From positions 62,001-126,000 of the forward strand of contig NZ_FNHP01000002.1 in NCBI RefSeq assembly GCF_900103645.1: DNA of 64,000 bases, written 5' to 3'. Source of the DNA: Oryzisolibacter propanilivorax (GTDB taxonomy: Bacteria > Pseudomonadota > Gammaproteobacteria > Burkholderiales > Burkholderiaceae_C). The notes beneath the pieces were generated by a model. It did no database searches. It worked only from the letters and a program-made list of their open reading frames with translations, and was not told the origin of the DNA. Positions 27,486 through 37,771 of the stretch are shown here, in pieces. The translations under genes were made by a program, and so were the position numbers. Within the stretch, counting starts at the first letter, position 1. Every line of letters begins with the position of its first letter.

Positions 27486-28037
27486 TCAGAACGGAATGTC
27501 GTCGTCCATGTCGTCGAACCCGGAAGCCGCACGCGGCGCCGGTGCCGGCGCCGGGCGCGCGACCGGCGCGGGCGCGGGCGCGGGCACGGGCGCGCGTGCC
27601 GGCGGCGCGGCGCGGCGCGGCGGCGCGTCGTAGCCGCCGCCGGCGTCGCCATAGCCGCCGTCGTCATACCCGGCACCGCCGCCCTGGCCGCCGCCCATGC
27701 CCTGGCGCCCGCCCAGCATCTGCATGGTGTCGGCGCGGATCTCGGTGGTGTAGCGCTCCTGGCCGCTCTGGTCGGTCCACTTGCGCGTGCGCAGCGCGCC
27801 CTCGACGTAGACCTGCGAGCCCTTCTTCAGGTACTGGCCGACGATCTCGGCCAGCCGGCCATTGAAGACCACGCTGTGCCACTCGGTGGCTTCCTTGTTC
27901 TCGCCGGTGTTCTTGTCGCGCCAGCGGTCGGTGGTGGCGATGCGCACGTTCGCCACCTGGTCGCCGCTGGGGAAGGTGCGCATTTCCGGGTCGCGGCCCA
28001 GGTTGCCGACGATGATGACTTTGTTCACGGATGCCAT
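27486..28037 (-). CDS. ssb: Single-stranded DNA-binding protein
   Basis: Protects single-stranded DNA and recruits repair and replication partners (183 residues). The OB-fold fills residues 1-110 ([16 protein letters not shown], then [21 protein letters not shown]); a Gly- then Ala/Pro-rich disordered linker follows; the acidic tip DMDDDIPF binds partner proteins. The start at 28037 gives the canonical MASVNKVI. It has its own terminator; the MFS gene lies upstream on the same strand. Confidence 0.97.
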   Translation of the reverse strand: MASVNKVIIVGNLGRDPEMRTFPSGDQVANVRIATTDRWRDKNTGENKEATEWHSVVFNGRLAEIVGQYLKKGSQVYVEGALRTRKWTDQSGQERYTTEIRADTMQMLGGRQGMGGGQGGGAGYDDGGYGDAGGGYDAPPRRAAPPARAPVPAPAPAPVARPAPAPAPRAASGFDDMDDDIPF

Positions 28038-28229
28038 GGCTGTGATGTCCTGCTTGGGAGTTGATGACAGCCCGGATGACGAAAGGAAAAACCCGGGCCA
28101 GATAGGGAAACGGCGCCCCGCAGGTGGCAGCGCGGCGCCGGTGCGCAGCATAGCGGCGTGACGCCTCGCGTGCGCGCGCACCCGTGAAAAATGGGGTTCA
28201 GCAGCCGGAATACAAGGCCGCCGCGGGCC

Positions 28230-29411
28230 TCAATGCCCGGCGCCGCGTGCCACCGGCTTGAGTGGCCAGGTAATGGCCAGCCACAGCGCCGCCAGCAGCG
28301 CGGTGGCGGCGAACAGCCCCGGCGCGCCGGCCCACTTGACCAGCGCCCCGCCCAGCGCGCCGCCGGCGAACAGGCCCAGCGACTGCAGCGTGTTGTAGGC
28401 CCCCAGCGCCGCGCCGCGCAGGTTGTCCGGCGCCATGCGCGAGACCAGGCTGGGCTGCGTCGCCTCCAGCATGTTGAAGCCGCAGAAGAACAGGAACAGC
28501 AGCCCGCCCAGCAGCGCCACCGACGGCAGCGCGCCGCCGGCGGTCAGCAGCGCCAGGGCCAGCTGCACCAGCAGCACCAGCGCGATCGACAGCAGCAGCG
28601 CCGCGCGCAGGCGCCCGCGCCGCTCCATGGCGAACAGCCCGCCCATGGCGACGATGGACAGCACCAGCGCCGGCAGGTACAGCTGCCAGTGCGCGTCTTT
28701 TGGCAGCCCGGCGCGCACCAGCAGCGCCGGCACAGCCACCCACATCGCCATCTGCACCGTATGCAGCGCGAACACGCCGGCGTTCAGGCGCAGCAGGTCG
28801 GCATGGCGCCACACCGCCGACAGCGGCGCGCGCGGCGCGTCGTGGTGCCGCGCGGGCTCGGGCGGCACGCCCCAGACCACCAGCGCGATGCCGGCCAGCG
28901 CCAGCGCGCAGGTCAGGCCGAACAGCCCGGGCAGCCCGCCCCAGGCCGCCAGCGGTGGCGCCGCCACCAGCGCCACGGCGAACATCAGTCCGATGCTGAT
29001 GCCCACCAGGGCCATGGCCTTGGTGCGCACCACCTCGCGCGTCTGGTCGGCCAGCAGCGCCGTCACCGCCGCCGACACCGCCCCCGCGCCCTGCAGCGCC
29101 CGGCCCACCAGCAGCCCGGTGATGCTGTCGGCCAGCGCCGCCACCAGGCTGCCGCCGGCGAACACCAGCAGGCCGATCACGATGACACGCTTGCGGCCCA
29201 GCCGGTCGGACGCCAGGCCCAGCGGCAGTTGCAGGAAGGCCTGCGTCAGCCCGTAGATGCCCATCGCCAGGCCGACCAGCGCCGGGTCATCGCCGCCCGG
29301 GTACTTGCGCGCCTCCAGCGCGAACACCGGCAGCACCAAGAACAGGCCCAGCATGCGCAGCGCGAAGATCAGCGCCAGGTTGATGCTGGCGCGGCGCTCG
29401 TGCGGCGTCAT
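28230..29411 (-). CDS. Major facilitator superfamily transporter
   Basis: Inner-membrane carrier of 393 residues with about 12 predicted helices. The MFS loop 2-3 signature appears as GLASDRLGRKRVIVIG. It resembles the YajR/drug-efflux group, so it probably exports a small molecule by proton antiport; the substrate cannot be named. In Burkholderiales an MFS gene commonly sits next to ssb (with uvrA beyond it); uvrA is not present here. Start 29411 (MTPHERRASINLAL) was preferred over the longer open frame, which adds a non-membrane, Arg-rich extension. Confidence 0.87.
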   Translation of the reverse strand: MTPHERRASINLALIFALRMLGLFLVLPVFALEARKYPGGDDPALVGLAMGIYGLTQAFLQLPLGLASDRLGRKRVIVIGLLVFAGGSLVAALADSITGLLVGRALQGAGAVSAAVTALLADQTREVVRTKAMALVGISIGLMFAVALVAAPPLAAWGGLPGLFGLTCALALAGIALVVWGVPPEPARHHDAPRAPLSAVWRHADLLRLNAGVFALHTVQMAMWVAVPALLVRAGLPKDAHWQLYLPALVLSIVAMGGLFAMERRGRLRAALLLSIALVLLVQLALALLTAGGALPSVALLGGLLFLFFCGFNMLEATQPSLVSRMAPDNLRGAALGAYNTLQSLGLFAGGALGGALVKWAGAPGLFAATALLAALWLAITWPLKPVARGAGH

Positions 29412-29608
29412 GGCGGTGGAGGGGCGGGATTCGGAGCGGCGTGGTGGCACGGGTGGGACAAACAGGTTCAGGGCCGAAGCAAGCCTGTGATTCTCGCGCA
29501 TGAGGGCGCCCGACGCGGCGCCGGCGTGCGGCTGCAGGCCGTACCGCACCGCTACAGGGGTGCGCCCATCCCAGGGCGACGCAGCGCGCCGGCGGCCTTC
29601 ATTTTCAG

Positions 29609-29666
29609 CAAAAAAGGCTTGCAGCCCTTATTACACAAGGGCCTGCAGCTATCAAATTCGATAGCG
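29609..29666. repeat. Palindromic repeat copy 7
   Basis: AAAAAAGGCTTGCAGCCCTT then ATTACACAAGGGCCTGCAGC and TATCAAATTCGATAGC, just after the argC stop. Confidence 0.85.
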
Positions 29667-29671
29667 ACGGT

Positions 29672-30613
29672 TCACAACCCCAGCATCAGCCGCAGGTTCT
29701 GCACCGCCGCGCCGCTGGCGCCCTTGCCCAGGTTGTCCAGGCGCGCCACCAGCACCGCGTGGCGGTGGTCCTCGTTCGGAAAGACGCGCAGCTCCAACTG
29801 GTTGGTGTCGTTCAGTGCCGTAGGCTCGAGCTTGCCGTCCTCGGTCGGCGGCAGCACGCGCACCCACTGCTCGGGGGTGTTGCTGGCCGCATAGTGCGCG
29901 GCCAGCGCATCGTGCAGGTCGGCCGCGCGCGGCTGGCCGGGCAGCAGGTCCAGGTGCAGCGCCAGCTGCACCAGCATGCCCTGGCGAAAGTTGCCCACGG
30001 AGGGCGTGAAAATCGGCCGGCGCACCATGCCGGTGTACTTCAGGATCTCGGGCAGGTGCTTGTGCGACAGGCCCAGCGCGTACAGCTCATAAGGCGCGGC
30101 GCTGCCGGCCTCGTAGGCCTCGATCATGGTGCGCCCGCCGCCCGAATAGCCGCTGACCGAGGGCAGCGCCAGCGGGTGGTCCGGCGGGATCAGCCCCGCA
30201 TCCACCAGCGGGCGCAGCAGGGCAATGGCGCCGGTGGCGTAGCAGCCGGGGTTGGACACGCGCGCCGCCTGGCGCACCAACTGCGCCTGGCCGTGGCACA
30301 GCTCGGCGAAGCCATAGACCCAGCCGGCCGCCACGCGGTGCGCGGTCGAGGCGTCGATCACGCGGATGGTGCGCCCCACCTCGCGCTCCACGTCCTCGAC
30401 CATGGCCACCGTCTCGCGCGCGGCGTCGTCGTGCAGGCACAGCACCACCAGGTCCACGCCGGCGATCAGCGCGCGCTTGGCGGCCGGGTCCTTGCGCTTG
30501 TCCGGGTCGATGCTCACCAGCTCCACCTGCGACAGCGTCTGCAGGCGCTCGCGGATCTGCAGGCCGGTGGTGCCGGCTTCGCCGTCGATGAAGACCTTGT
30601 GGGGCTGGGTCAT
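29672..30613 (-). CDS. argC: N-acetyl-gamma-glutamyl-phosphate reductase (type 2)
   Basis: NADPH-dependent reductase of arginine biosynthesis (313 residues, the shorter type 2 class). [18 protein letters not shown] is the N-terminal nucleotide-binding start; [17 protein letters not shown] carries the catalytic Cys; the histidine signature is in [10 protein letters not shown]. Start 30613 ([11 protein letters not shown]) was chosen over upstream in-frame codons because it begins the Rossmann strand directly. No other arg gene is adjacent. Confidence 0.95.
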   Translation of the reverse strand: MTQPHKVFIDGEAGTTGLQIRERLQTLSQVELVSIDPDKRKDPAAKRALIAGVDLVVLCLHDDAARETVAMVEDVEREVGRTIRVIDASTAHRVAAGWVYGFAELCHGQAQLVRQAARVSNPGCYATGAIALLRPLVDAGLIPPDHPLALPSVSGYSGGGRTMIEAYEAGSAAPYELYALGLSHKHLPEILKYTGMVRRPIFTPSVGNFRQGMLVQLALHLDLLPGQPRAADLHDALAAHYAASNTPEQWVRVLPPTEDGKLEPTALNDTNQLELRVFPNEDHRHAVLVARLDNLGKGASGAAVQNLRLMLGL

Positions 30614-30813
30614 GGGTGGTGCTCCTGTGCTGTGGGGGCGGGGCGTGGCGCCGCCCCGAAAGAGAAAGGCACTGCAATGGTGCAATGCAACATGATACAG
30701 TCGACCGCTGCCTGTCCCGAGTCTGCGGTTGGACTGCCTTCGGTTGTCGTCTTCTCATGCCGCGTGGCGCGCACGGGTGATAAAAAATCCCCTTCCCCTG
30801 AGAGACCCTACTC

Positions 30814-31974
<1,161 letters not shown>

Positions 31975-31999
31975 GCCCAAGTCCTGGAAAGAAACCCCC

Positions 32000-32893
32000 A
32001 TGTCGATCTACATCAACAAGGACACGCGCGTCATCACCCAGGGCATCACGGGCAAGACGGGCCAGTTCCACACCGAAAAGTGCATCGAGTACGCCAACGG
32101 CCGCAACTGCTTCGTCGCCGGCGTGAACCCCAAGAAGGCCGGCGAGAAGATCTTCGACGTGCCGATCTACGCCAGCGTGCGTGAGGCCGCGCAGGACACC
32201 GGTGCCACTGTCAGCGTGATCTACGTGCCGCCGGCCGGCGCCGCAGCCGCCATTTGGGAAGCGGTGGAGGCCGACCTGGACTTGGCCATCTGCATCACCG
32301 AAGGCATCCCCGTGCGCGACATGCTGGAAGTGCGCAACAAGATGCTGGCCAAGGAGGCCGCCGGCGGCAAGAAGACGCTGCTGCTCGGCCCCAACTGCCC
32401 GGGCCTGATCACGCCCGACGAGATCAAGATCGGCATCATGCCCGGCCACATCCACAAGAAGGGCCGCGTCGGCGTCGTCTCGCGCTCGGGCACGCTGACC
32501 TATGAGGCCGTGGCGCAGCTGACCGAGCTGGGCATCGGCCAGTCGTCTGCCGTCGGCATCGGCGGCGACCCGATCAACGGCCTGAAGCACATCGACGTGA
32601 TGAAGGCCTTCAACGACGACCCCGACACCGACGCCGTCATCATGATCGGCGAGATCGGCGGCCCCGACGAGGCCGAGGCTGCCCGCTGGTGCAAGGACCA
32701 CATGAAAAAACCCGTCGTCGGCTTCATCGCTGGCGTGACGGCCCCTCCGGGCAAGCGCATGGGCCACGCCGGCGCGCTGATCTCGGGCGGCGCCGACACG
32801 GCCGACGCCAAGCTGGCGATCATGGAAGAGTGCGGCTTCACCATCACGCGCAACCCCTCGGAGATGGGCCGCCTGCTCAAGGGCCTGCTCTGA
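32000..32893 (+). CDS. sucD: Succinyl-CoA synthetase alpha subunit
   Basis: CoA-binding and phosphohistidine subunit of succinate-CoA ligase (297 residues). The CoA-binding Rossmann domain is N-terminal ([14 protein letters not shown]); the transiently phosphorylated His lies in [14 protein letters not shown] near residue 255. It ends the sucCD unit. Confidence 0.98.
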   Translation: MSIYINKDTRVITQGITGKTGQFHTEKCIEYANGRNCFVAGVNPKKAGEKIFDVPIYASVREAAQDTGATVSVIYVPPAGAAAAIWEAVEADLDLAICITEGIPVRDMLEVRNKMLAKEAAGGKKTLLLGPNCPGLITPDEIKIGIMPGHIHKKGRVGVVSRSGTLTYEAVAQLTELGIGQSSAVGIGGDPINGLKHIDVMKAFNDDPDTDAVIMIGEIGGPDEAEAARWCKDHMKKPVVGFIAGVTAPPGKRMGHAGALISGGADTADAKLAIMEECGFTITRNPSEMGRLLKGLL

Positions 32894-32943
32894 TCTGAGA
32901 CCCGCGCCGCCTGACGCGCCCTGCGCGCCAGGCCCGCCCCTTC

Positions 32944-32977
32944 AGGCCAGCCGCCATCCGCGGCTGGCCTTTTTCTT
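32944..32977 (+). terminator. Rho-independent terminator of sucCD
   Basis: AGGCCAGCCGC-CATCC-GCGGCTGGCCT followed by TTTTC; an 11-bp perfect stem 50 nt after the sucD stop. Confidence 0.9.
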
Positions 32978-33067
32978 GGCCCGGCGCGGCTGGGCGGCAA
33001 CGTCCGGCGCACGGCCCTCCCCTATGATGCGCCATCCCGCCGCCGCGCGGCCCCATCGCCCGATCCG

Positions 33068-33913
33068 ATGCGCCCCCCAACGCCCTATGCCTTCCATGCC
33101 CTGACCGACACCGGCCGGGTGCGCACCCAGAACGAGGACGCCTTCGCCGTGCACGCCGAGGCCGGGCTGGTGCTGCTGGCCGACGGCATGGGCGGCTACA
33201 ACGCCGGCGAGGTGGCCGCGCATATGGCCGTCGAGCAGGTCGGCGCGCAGCTGCTGCCCTGGCTGGACAGCCCCGAAGGCCAGGGCGCCACCCCCGCCGC
33301 CATCGGCCAGGCGCTGGCCGACGCCATCCAGCAGGCCAACCACGCCATCCTGGGCACGGCCCTGTCCGACCGCGACTGCCACGGCATGGGCACCACCCTG
33401 GTCGCCGGGGTGTTCCGCGGTGCGCTGCTGGTGCTGGCGCATGTCGGCGACTCGCGCTGCTACCGCCTGCGCGCCGGGGTGCTGGAACAACTCACGCGCG
33501 ACCATTCCTGGCTGCAGGAACAGCTGGACGCCGGCCTGATGAGCCCAGCCCAGGCCGCCGCCTCGGACCTGCGCAACCTGGTGACGCGCGCCCTGGGCGT
33601 CGAGGGCGTGGCCCAGCCCGACGTGGCCACGCACGCCGTGCGGCCCGGCGACCTGTATGTCTTCAGCTCCGACGGCCTGACCGACGTGATGCAGCCCGAG
33701 GAACTGGCCGCGCTGGCGCGCCAGGACGGCCTGCCACTGGCCGAGCGCGCCCAGCGCCTGGTGGCCCTGGCCAACGCCCTGGGCGGGCGCGACAACATCA
33801 GCGTGGTGCTGGCGCAGGCGCCGGCGGCGCTGCCGCCCGGCGCGCCGCCCGCCAGCCCGAAACGCCGCGCCGGCCTGGTGTCGCGCCTGCTGCGCGGCGG
33901 CGCCGGCGCCTGA
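33068..33913 (+). CDS. PP2C-family serine/threonine protein phosphatase
   Basis: Metal-dependent phosphatase of 281 residues. The PP2C metal-binding motifs are all present: GRVRTQNEDAFAV (residues about 15-27), LADGMGGYNAGEVAA, VGDSRCYRLR, FSSDGLTDVM and GGRDNISVVLAQ. No kinase is adjacent; the FHA-domain gene 95 nt downstream suggests a phospho-Ser/Thr signalling module whose kinase is encoded elsewhere. A TATGAT box lies about 40 nt upstream of the start. Confidence 0.92.
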   Translation: MRPPTPYAFHALTDTGRVRTQNEDAFAVHAEAGLVLLADGMGGYNAGEVAAHMAVEQVGAQLLPWLDSPEGQGATPAAIGQALADAIQQANHAILGTALSDRDCHGMGTTLVAGVFRGALLVLAHVGDSRCYRLRAGVLEQLTRDHSWLQEQLDAGLMSPAQAAASDLRNLVTRALGVEGVAQPDVATHAVRPGDLYVFSSDGLTDVMQPEELAALARQDGLPLAERAQRLVALANALGGRDNISVVLAQAPAALPPGAPPASPKRRAGLVSRLLRGGAGA

Positions 33914-34008
33914 CGGCGGCGCGCCCGCGCCTCGCCGTGCCGGCCTCGGCCCCGGCCCCGGCTTTCGCTATCCTTGTCCACCACGCCTCTGCCGCGCCCG
34001 TTCTTGCC

Positions 34009-34683
34009 ATGATGAACCACCCCCTGCCCCGACTGCTCGTCACGCTGGACGGCGCCATGCTCAAGGAAGTCCCGCTGGCCAAGGAGCGCACCACCATCGG
34101 CCGGCGCCCGTACAACGACATCGTCATCAACCACCTGGCAGTGAGCGGCGAGCATGCCGTGTTCACCCGCTCGCCCGAGGGCAGCGTCGAGGTCGAGGAT
34201 GTGGGCAGCACCAACGGCACCTCGGTCAACGGCCAGCCCGTCAAGCGCCAGGCACTGCGCGTGGGCGATACGGTGGAGATCGGCAAGTACCAGCTACGCC
34301 TGCTGGCGCAAGGCGAAGTGCCCCCGCCGGCCGCGCCGGCGCCCACCCCGGCGGCGCCCACCCCGGTCGCCACCCCGGCGGCCGCAGCCAGCGCCCCGGG
34401 CGATTCACCCGCCACGCCTGCTCCGGGCGCCGCCATCCGCATCGTCTCCGGCACTGCCGCGGGGCGGCAGGCGGCGCTGACCAAGGTCGTCACCACCCTC
34501 GGCAAGCCCGGCGTGGCCGTCGCCTCCATCACCCGGCGCCCGCACGGCTTCGTGCTGGCGCACGTCGAGGGCGAGCAGGTGCCGCTGTTGAACGGCGCGC
34601 CGGTGGGCCCGGGCGCCCTGCCGCTCAAGGGTGGGGACCGGATCGTGCTGGCGGGGACGGAGATGGAGTTCGTGCAGGGCTGA
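34009..34683 (+). CDS. FHA domain-containing protein
   Basis: Cytoplasmic protein of 224 residues. An N-terminal forkhead-associated domain (residues about 15-105) carries the phosphothreonine-binding signature: TIGRRPYNDIVI, then SGEHAVF and DVGSTNGTSVNG. A Pro/Ala linker (about 110-145) leads to a second, weaker FHA-like region (VVTTLGKPGVAVASITRRPHGF and the LNGAPVGPG segment). It probably reads phosphorylations reset by the neighbouring PP2C phosphatase. The ATG at 34012 is an equally possible start; longer in-frame starts add a low-complexity tail. Confidence 0.88.
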   Translation: MMNHPLPRLLVTLDGAMLKEVPLAKERTTIGRRPYNDIVINHLAVSGEHAVFTRSPEGSVEVEDVGSTNGTSVNGQPVKRQALRVGDTVEIGKYQLRLLAQGEVPPPAAPAPTPAAPTPVATPAAAASAPGDSPATPAPGAAIRIVSGTAAGRQAALTKVVTTLGKPGVAVASITRRPHGFVLAHVEGEQVPLLNGAPVGPGALPLKGGDRIVLAGTEMEFVQG

Positions 34684-34721
34684 GGCCCTGGCACGGCCCT
34701 GCGTGGCATGGGCAGGGCATG

Positions 34722-34790
34722 AGAATTTGATAGCTGCCAGCGCTTGCACTACAAGAGCTGGCAGCTGTTTTCATTAAAAACTGGCTCTGA
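34722..34790. repeat. Palindromic repeat copy 8 (inverted orientation)
   Basis: TTTGATAGCTGCCAGCGCTT then GCACTACAAGAGCTGGCAGC and TGTTTTCATTAAAAACTGGC, between the FHA gene and the NTF2-like gene. Confidence 0.85.
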
Positions 34791-34805
34791 AGCGGCTGTG
34801 CGCTA

Positions 34806-34845
34806 CCCCCGCTGGGCCGTGGTGCCCCGGCTTCCCCAGCGGGGC
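34806..34845. terminator. GC-rich hairpin between convergent genes
   Basis: CCCCCGCTGGG and CCCAGCGGGGC arms flank about 17 bases; no T-run, so termination strength is uncertain. It separates the FHA gene from the convergent NTF2-like gene. Confidence 0.45.
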
Positions 34846-34848
34846 CGG

Positions 34849-35271
34849 TCAGGCCACTGCGCCCTCGGTCGGCAGCGCGTGGAAAGTCTTGCTGGCGATC
34901 TTCCAGCCCTCGTCGGTCTGCACCAGCACGAAGTAATCCACGAAGGTCATCGCGCCGTGTACCAGCGTCACCTTGGCCATGGCGGCGGTGCCGGTCACGT
35001 CCAGCACGTCGATGGTGCGGCGGCGCTGGGCCTCGTCGGCAGCGGGCTGGTTCTGGAAGCGCTGGCAGTAGAAGTCCAGCGTCCACGAGGTCAGCGGGCC
35101 GTCGCGGCGCGAGTCCAGGCGCGCGGTGGGCAAAAAGGCGGCGCGCATGTGCTCGGCGTTGTCCTCGGCATGGCCGCGGATGTAGAGCTCCAGCGGCACG
35201 CGGGCGGCGGCAAGGACCTGCGGATCCTGGGTGGAGGGGACGGGGGAGGATGCGGGGGCGGTGTCGGTCAT
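34849..35271 (-). CDS. NTF2-like (lumazine-binding-type) domain protein
   Basis: Small protein of about 140 residues with a single NTF2-like cone fold: VPLELYIRGHAEDNAEHMRA at the start of the domain, DVLDVTGTAAMAKV and FVDYFVLVQTDEGWKIASKTF at its end, as in the putative lumazine-binding family. Some members are enzymes, others bind small ligands; nothing here decides. The start at 35271 (MTDTAPAS) is preferred; an ATG at 35286 would add five residues. Confidence 0.75.
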   Translation of the reverse strand: MTDTAPASSPVPSTQDPQVLAAARVPLELYIRGHAEDNAEHMRAAFLPTARLDSRRDGPLTSWTLDFYCQRFQNQPAADEAQRRRTIDVLDVTGTAAMAKVTLVHGAMTFVDYFVLVQTDEGWKIASKTFHALPTEGAVA

Positions 35272-35408
35272 GGTGGTCTCGTGCATGCGCCTGGGGGCGG
35301 GTTGCGGGTGGATCGCAGGGGTGGCGAAGGGCCGCATGCTAGGGGCTGGCAGGACGCGGATTGGTGCGGTGCGGGTCAGGGGTGTTTCCGCAAGGCGGCG
35401 GACTGCGC

Positions 35409-35473
35409 AAGTTTTACTCCTGAATTGATAGCTGTAAGCCCTTTATTCTTATGGGTTTGAGACCGATTTTGCT
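35409..35473. repeat. Palindromic repeat copy 9 (inverted orientation)
   Basis: GTTTTACTCCTGAATTGATA then GCTGTAAGCCCTTTATTCTT and ATGGGTTTGAGACCGATTTT; its reverse complement resembles the copy at 55057. Confidence 0.7.
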
Positions 35474-35639
35474 GTGAATGGGCGTTGCGCTGCCTGCAGC
35501 ACGGGGTACGAACGGGGACAGCCATGGTCACGCCCAAAAAGACAAAGTTGTCAGGGCCACCGACGGTCATCGTCAGGTGAGAAGAAGTTTCTGACGTAAC
35601 CAAGAAGATGATGCCTAGGGACGAGTGGCACGGCGGGGC

Positions 35640-35654
35640 TGGCACGGAACCTGC
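35640..35654 (+). promoter_or_regulatory. pilA: Sigma-54-type promoter candidate for pilA
   Basis: TGGCACGGAACCTGC matches the TGGCACG-N4-TTGC consensus except for one base, with the -24 GG and -12 GC at correct spacing. It is 114 nt before the pilA ATG. Major pilins are often RpoN/PilR-controlled, so this is plausible but inferred. Confidence 0.5.
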
Positions 35655-35767
35655 AAGGCTGTGGGCAACCCGAGGCGCCTTTCTTCTGTTGCTTCTTGCG
35701 ATGGCCACGGGGATTTTTGGATAGCCTTTCTTTTTGGTTTTCTTTCTTTTTCTCCGACGGAGGATTT

Positions 35768-36310
35768 ATGAACATGAAACGTAGCGTTCAGCAAGGTTTT
35801 ACCTTGATCGAACTGATGATCGTGGTGGCAATTATTGGTATTTTGGCGGCCGTGGCATTGCCAGCTTATCAGGACTATACAAAGAAAGCTAAAGTTTCTG
35901 AGCCAATTTTGGCTCTAAGTTCTTGCCGCACAACTATTACGGAAAAATATCAAACTGGCACTGAAGCGCCAGGAGCCGGAGGCTGGGGATGCGAGAGCAA
36001 GACAGATGCAAAACTTTCTAAATATGTCAAAAGCATTAAAACCAATGCAGATGGAGTTGTAGAGGTTATCGTACAAGGGATTGACAAAGACAATCTTGAT
36101 GACAAAGCTATTTATCTAGAGCCGCGCGATGCAGATGGAAAGGCCATTGCTGTCGCAGATACTCTTAGTAAAGATCCTGCTGTAAACATTCAAGTGAACC
36201 AGTGGGCTTGTGGATACAGCGTTACCTCTGTAGCAAAATTTTTGCCTGGATCCTGCAACACCAAGTTCGCCACAGCACCTACTGGCTTCAAAGACGCAGA
36301 TAACAAATAA
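35768..36310 (+). CDS. pilA: Type IV pilin (PilA-like major pilin)
   Basis: Prepilin of 180 residues: short basic leader [10 protein letters not shown] cut before Phe11, then the N-methylation/hydrophobic helix [20 protein letters not shown] with the conserved Glu five residues in. Variable globular part with Cys pairs ([27 protein letters not shown]) that can form disulfides. A strong GGAGGA ribosome-binding site lies five bases before the ATG. Its codons are far richer in A/T than those of its neighbours, as often found for laterally shuffled pilins. No other pil genes are present. Confidence 0.93.
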   Translation: MNMKRSVQQGFTLIELMIVVAIIGILAAVALPAYQDYTKKAKVSEPILALSSCRTTITEKYQTGTEAPGAGGWGCESKTDAKLSKYVKSIKTNADGVVEVIVQGIDKDNLDDKAIYLEPRDADGKAIAVADTLSKDPAVNIQVNQWACGYSVTSVAKFLPGSCNTKFATAPTGFKDADNK

Positions 36311-36325
36311 TTATCTTTAAAAATT

Positions 36326-36353
36326 AAAAAGGCGCTTTAAGCGCCTTTTTTTT
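36326..36353 (+). terminator. Rho-independent terminator of pilA
   Basis: AAAAAGGCGCTTTAAGCGCC followed by eight T, 15 nt after the pilA stop. Confidence 0.9.
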
Positions 36354-36426
36354 GCGAAAAAATTGCGAAAATAAAGGACGCCCACTTATTTAACGGTACG
36401 CCCGCCGCCTCTTACCCTCCGCCACC

Positions 36427-37245
36427 ATCACCCGCCCACGCTCCTGCCTCATCAGCCTGGCTGACACCCCCTGGTACCACTGCGTCTCACGCTGCGTGCG
36501 CCCGGCCTTTCTGTGCGGTCACGACCACCACAGCGGCCAAAACTTCGAGCACCGCCGCGCTTAGGAATCGCCACCCGCATCAAGGATGCTGGCGCACATC
36601 TTTGCCATCGACGTCGCCGCCTTCGCCGTCATGGGCAACCACTACCACGTCATGTTGCGCATCGACCACGAGCGCGCCGCGCGCTGGAGCGCTGACGAGG
36701 TGCTGCAACGCTGGACGCAGCTGTTCACCGGGCCGCTGCTGTGCTGGTGCAACGCCATCTGTCCGCAGCACGCGCGGCCATGGGCGAGAGCGAGCAGGAC
36801 AAGGTGCGTGAGTTGGCAGAGATCTACCGCGCGCGGCTGTGTGACCTGTCGTGGCGTATAGCGCGTGCTCCATGAGTTGATAGCGCGCCAGGCCAATGCC
36901 GAGGACGGATGCATCGGGCGCTTCTGGGAGGGCCGCTTCAAGAGCCAGGCGCTGCTGGATGAGCGCGCCGTGCTGGCAGCGATGGTCTGTGTCGATCTGA
37001 ATCCGGTACGCGCGGGCGTGGCGGACACGCCCGAGGAGTCGGATTACACCTCGATCCAGGAGCGGCTGCGGGGCGCGGCGACTGCCCCATGGGCGCCTGA
37101 GCCGCAGCCACGGCCGGCAGTGGCAACAGAGCCCCAACCAGCATCAGCGGAAGAAGCTGCCGTGCAGGCGTCCGAAACGGCGACTTCTCAGCCGCCCACC
37201 CACCTGCCGCAGGCGCCGCCCACGCGCGGGCGCTCTGCAGACTCT
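36427..37245 (+). pseudogene. Degraded REP-associated tyrosine transposase (RAYT, IS200-like)
   Basis: Fragments of one RAYT lie in three frames. The start is ATC instead of ATG (36427), giving TRPRSCLISLADTPWYHCVS up to a TAG at 36562. A second piece from 36586 carries the HUH motif GNHYHVML. The last piece from about 36865 reads LIARQANAEDGCIGRFWEGR then VCVDLNPVRAGVADTPE, the conserved C-terminal part. At least two or three single-base indels are needed to join them, so it is not functional. REP-like sequences matching this family lie nearby at 37822 and 38287. Confidence 0.85.
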
Positions 37246-37248
37246 GGA

Positions 37249-37503
37249 TCAGGCCACGTCCGCTTCGAGCAGCATCCGCACGTAACGGGTGTAGGGCACG
37301 CCCTTGGCGCGGGCTTTGGCCTTCAGCGCCTCCAGCAAGGAAGTGGGCAGCCGCATGTGCAAGGCGGAAGACTTGGGCTCGATCTCGAAGCGCATGGGTG
37401 CGAAGCCGGTCAGGTCGTATTGCGACAGATCCGCCTCGGCGACGAAGCGCTCCGCTGCCTCGTCATTGGGCAGGGGGGGCAGGGGTTGACGCTTGCTGTT
37501 CAT
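37249..37503 (-). CDS. brnA: BrnA-type antitoxin (ribbon-helix-helix)
   Basis: Small DNA-binding antitoxin of 84 residues. The C-terminal half (HMRLPTSLLEALKAKARAKG then VPYTRYVRMLLE) is a ribbon-helix-helix fold; the N-terminal part (PNDEAAERFVAEADLSQYDL) binds the toxin in this family. It overlaps the end of brnT by 41 nt, so the two are co-translated. It presumably neutralises BrnT and represses its own promoter. Confidence 0.85.
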   Translation of the reverse strand: MNSKRQPLPPLPNDEAAERFVAEADLSQYDLTGFAPMRFEIEPKSSALHMRLPTSLLEALKAKARAKGVPYTRYVRMLLEADVA

Positions 37504-37771
37504 AGTGTTCGATCTCCTTGCGATGCATGTAGCGCGCGCTGATGGGCCGCAGCAATGCTCTACCCGACAGCTGCCTTGGCATGAAGACCAAGAAAACATG
37601 GCGCCCCGCAGCCGTCGTGCCGATCGCCCGCATGCGCGGCTCATGGGGGTGGGGGTCCGGCAGGATGGCAGGCGTGCCCAACAGAACTTGCTCGATTTCC
37701 TCGCGTGATACGCCATGTTTGCCGCACTTGGGCCAATTGCCGTCGTCCCAGTCGAAACCGCTGATCTTCAT
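37463..37771 (-). CDS. brnT: BrnT-type ribonuclease toxin
   Basis: Toxin of 102 residues of the BrnT (DUF497) family, RelE-fold ribonucleases that inhibit translation under stress. GFDWDDGNWPKCGKHGVSRE and EIEQVLL near the start and RPISARYMHRKEIEHYE near the end are hallmark segments. It precedes and overlaps its antitoxin, the usual brnT-brnA order. A TGTATATACA palindrome lies 19 nt upstream of its start. Confidence 0.9.
   Translation of the reverse strand: MKISGFDWDDGNWPKCGKHGVSREEIEQVLLGTPAILPDPHPHEPRMRAIGTTAAGRHVFLVFMPRQLSGRALLRPISARYMHRKEIEHYEQQASTPAPPAQ

Larger units (their letters stand above)
35272..35767. other. Intergenic region between the NTF2-like gene and pilA (496 bp)
   Basis: No convincing gene. 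It contains repeat copy 9 (35409-35473), a sigma-54-like promoter element (35640-35654) and a pyrimidine-rich leader (35720-35752, mostly T and C) before the pilA ribosome-binding site. Confidence 0.6.
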
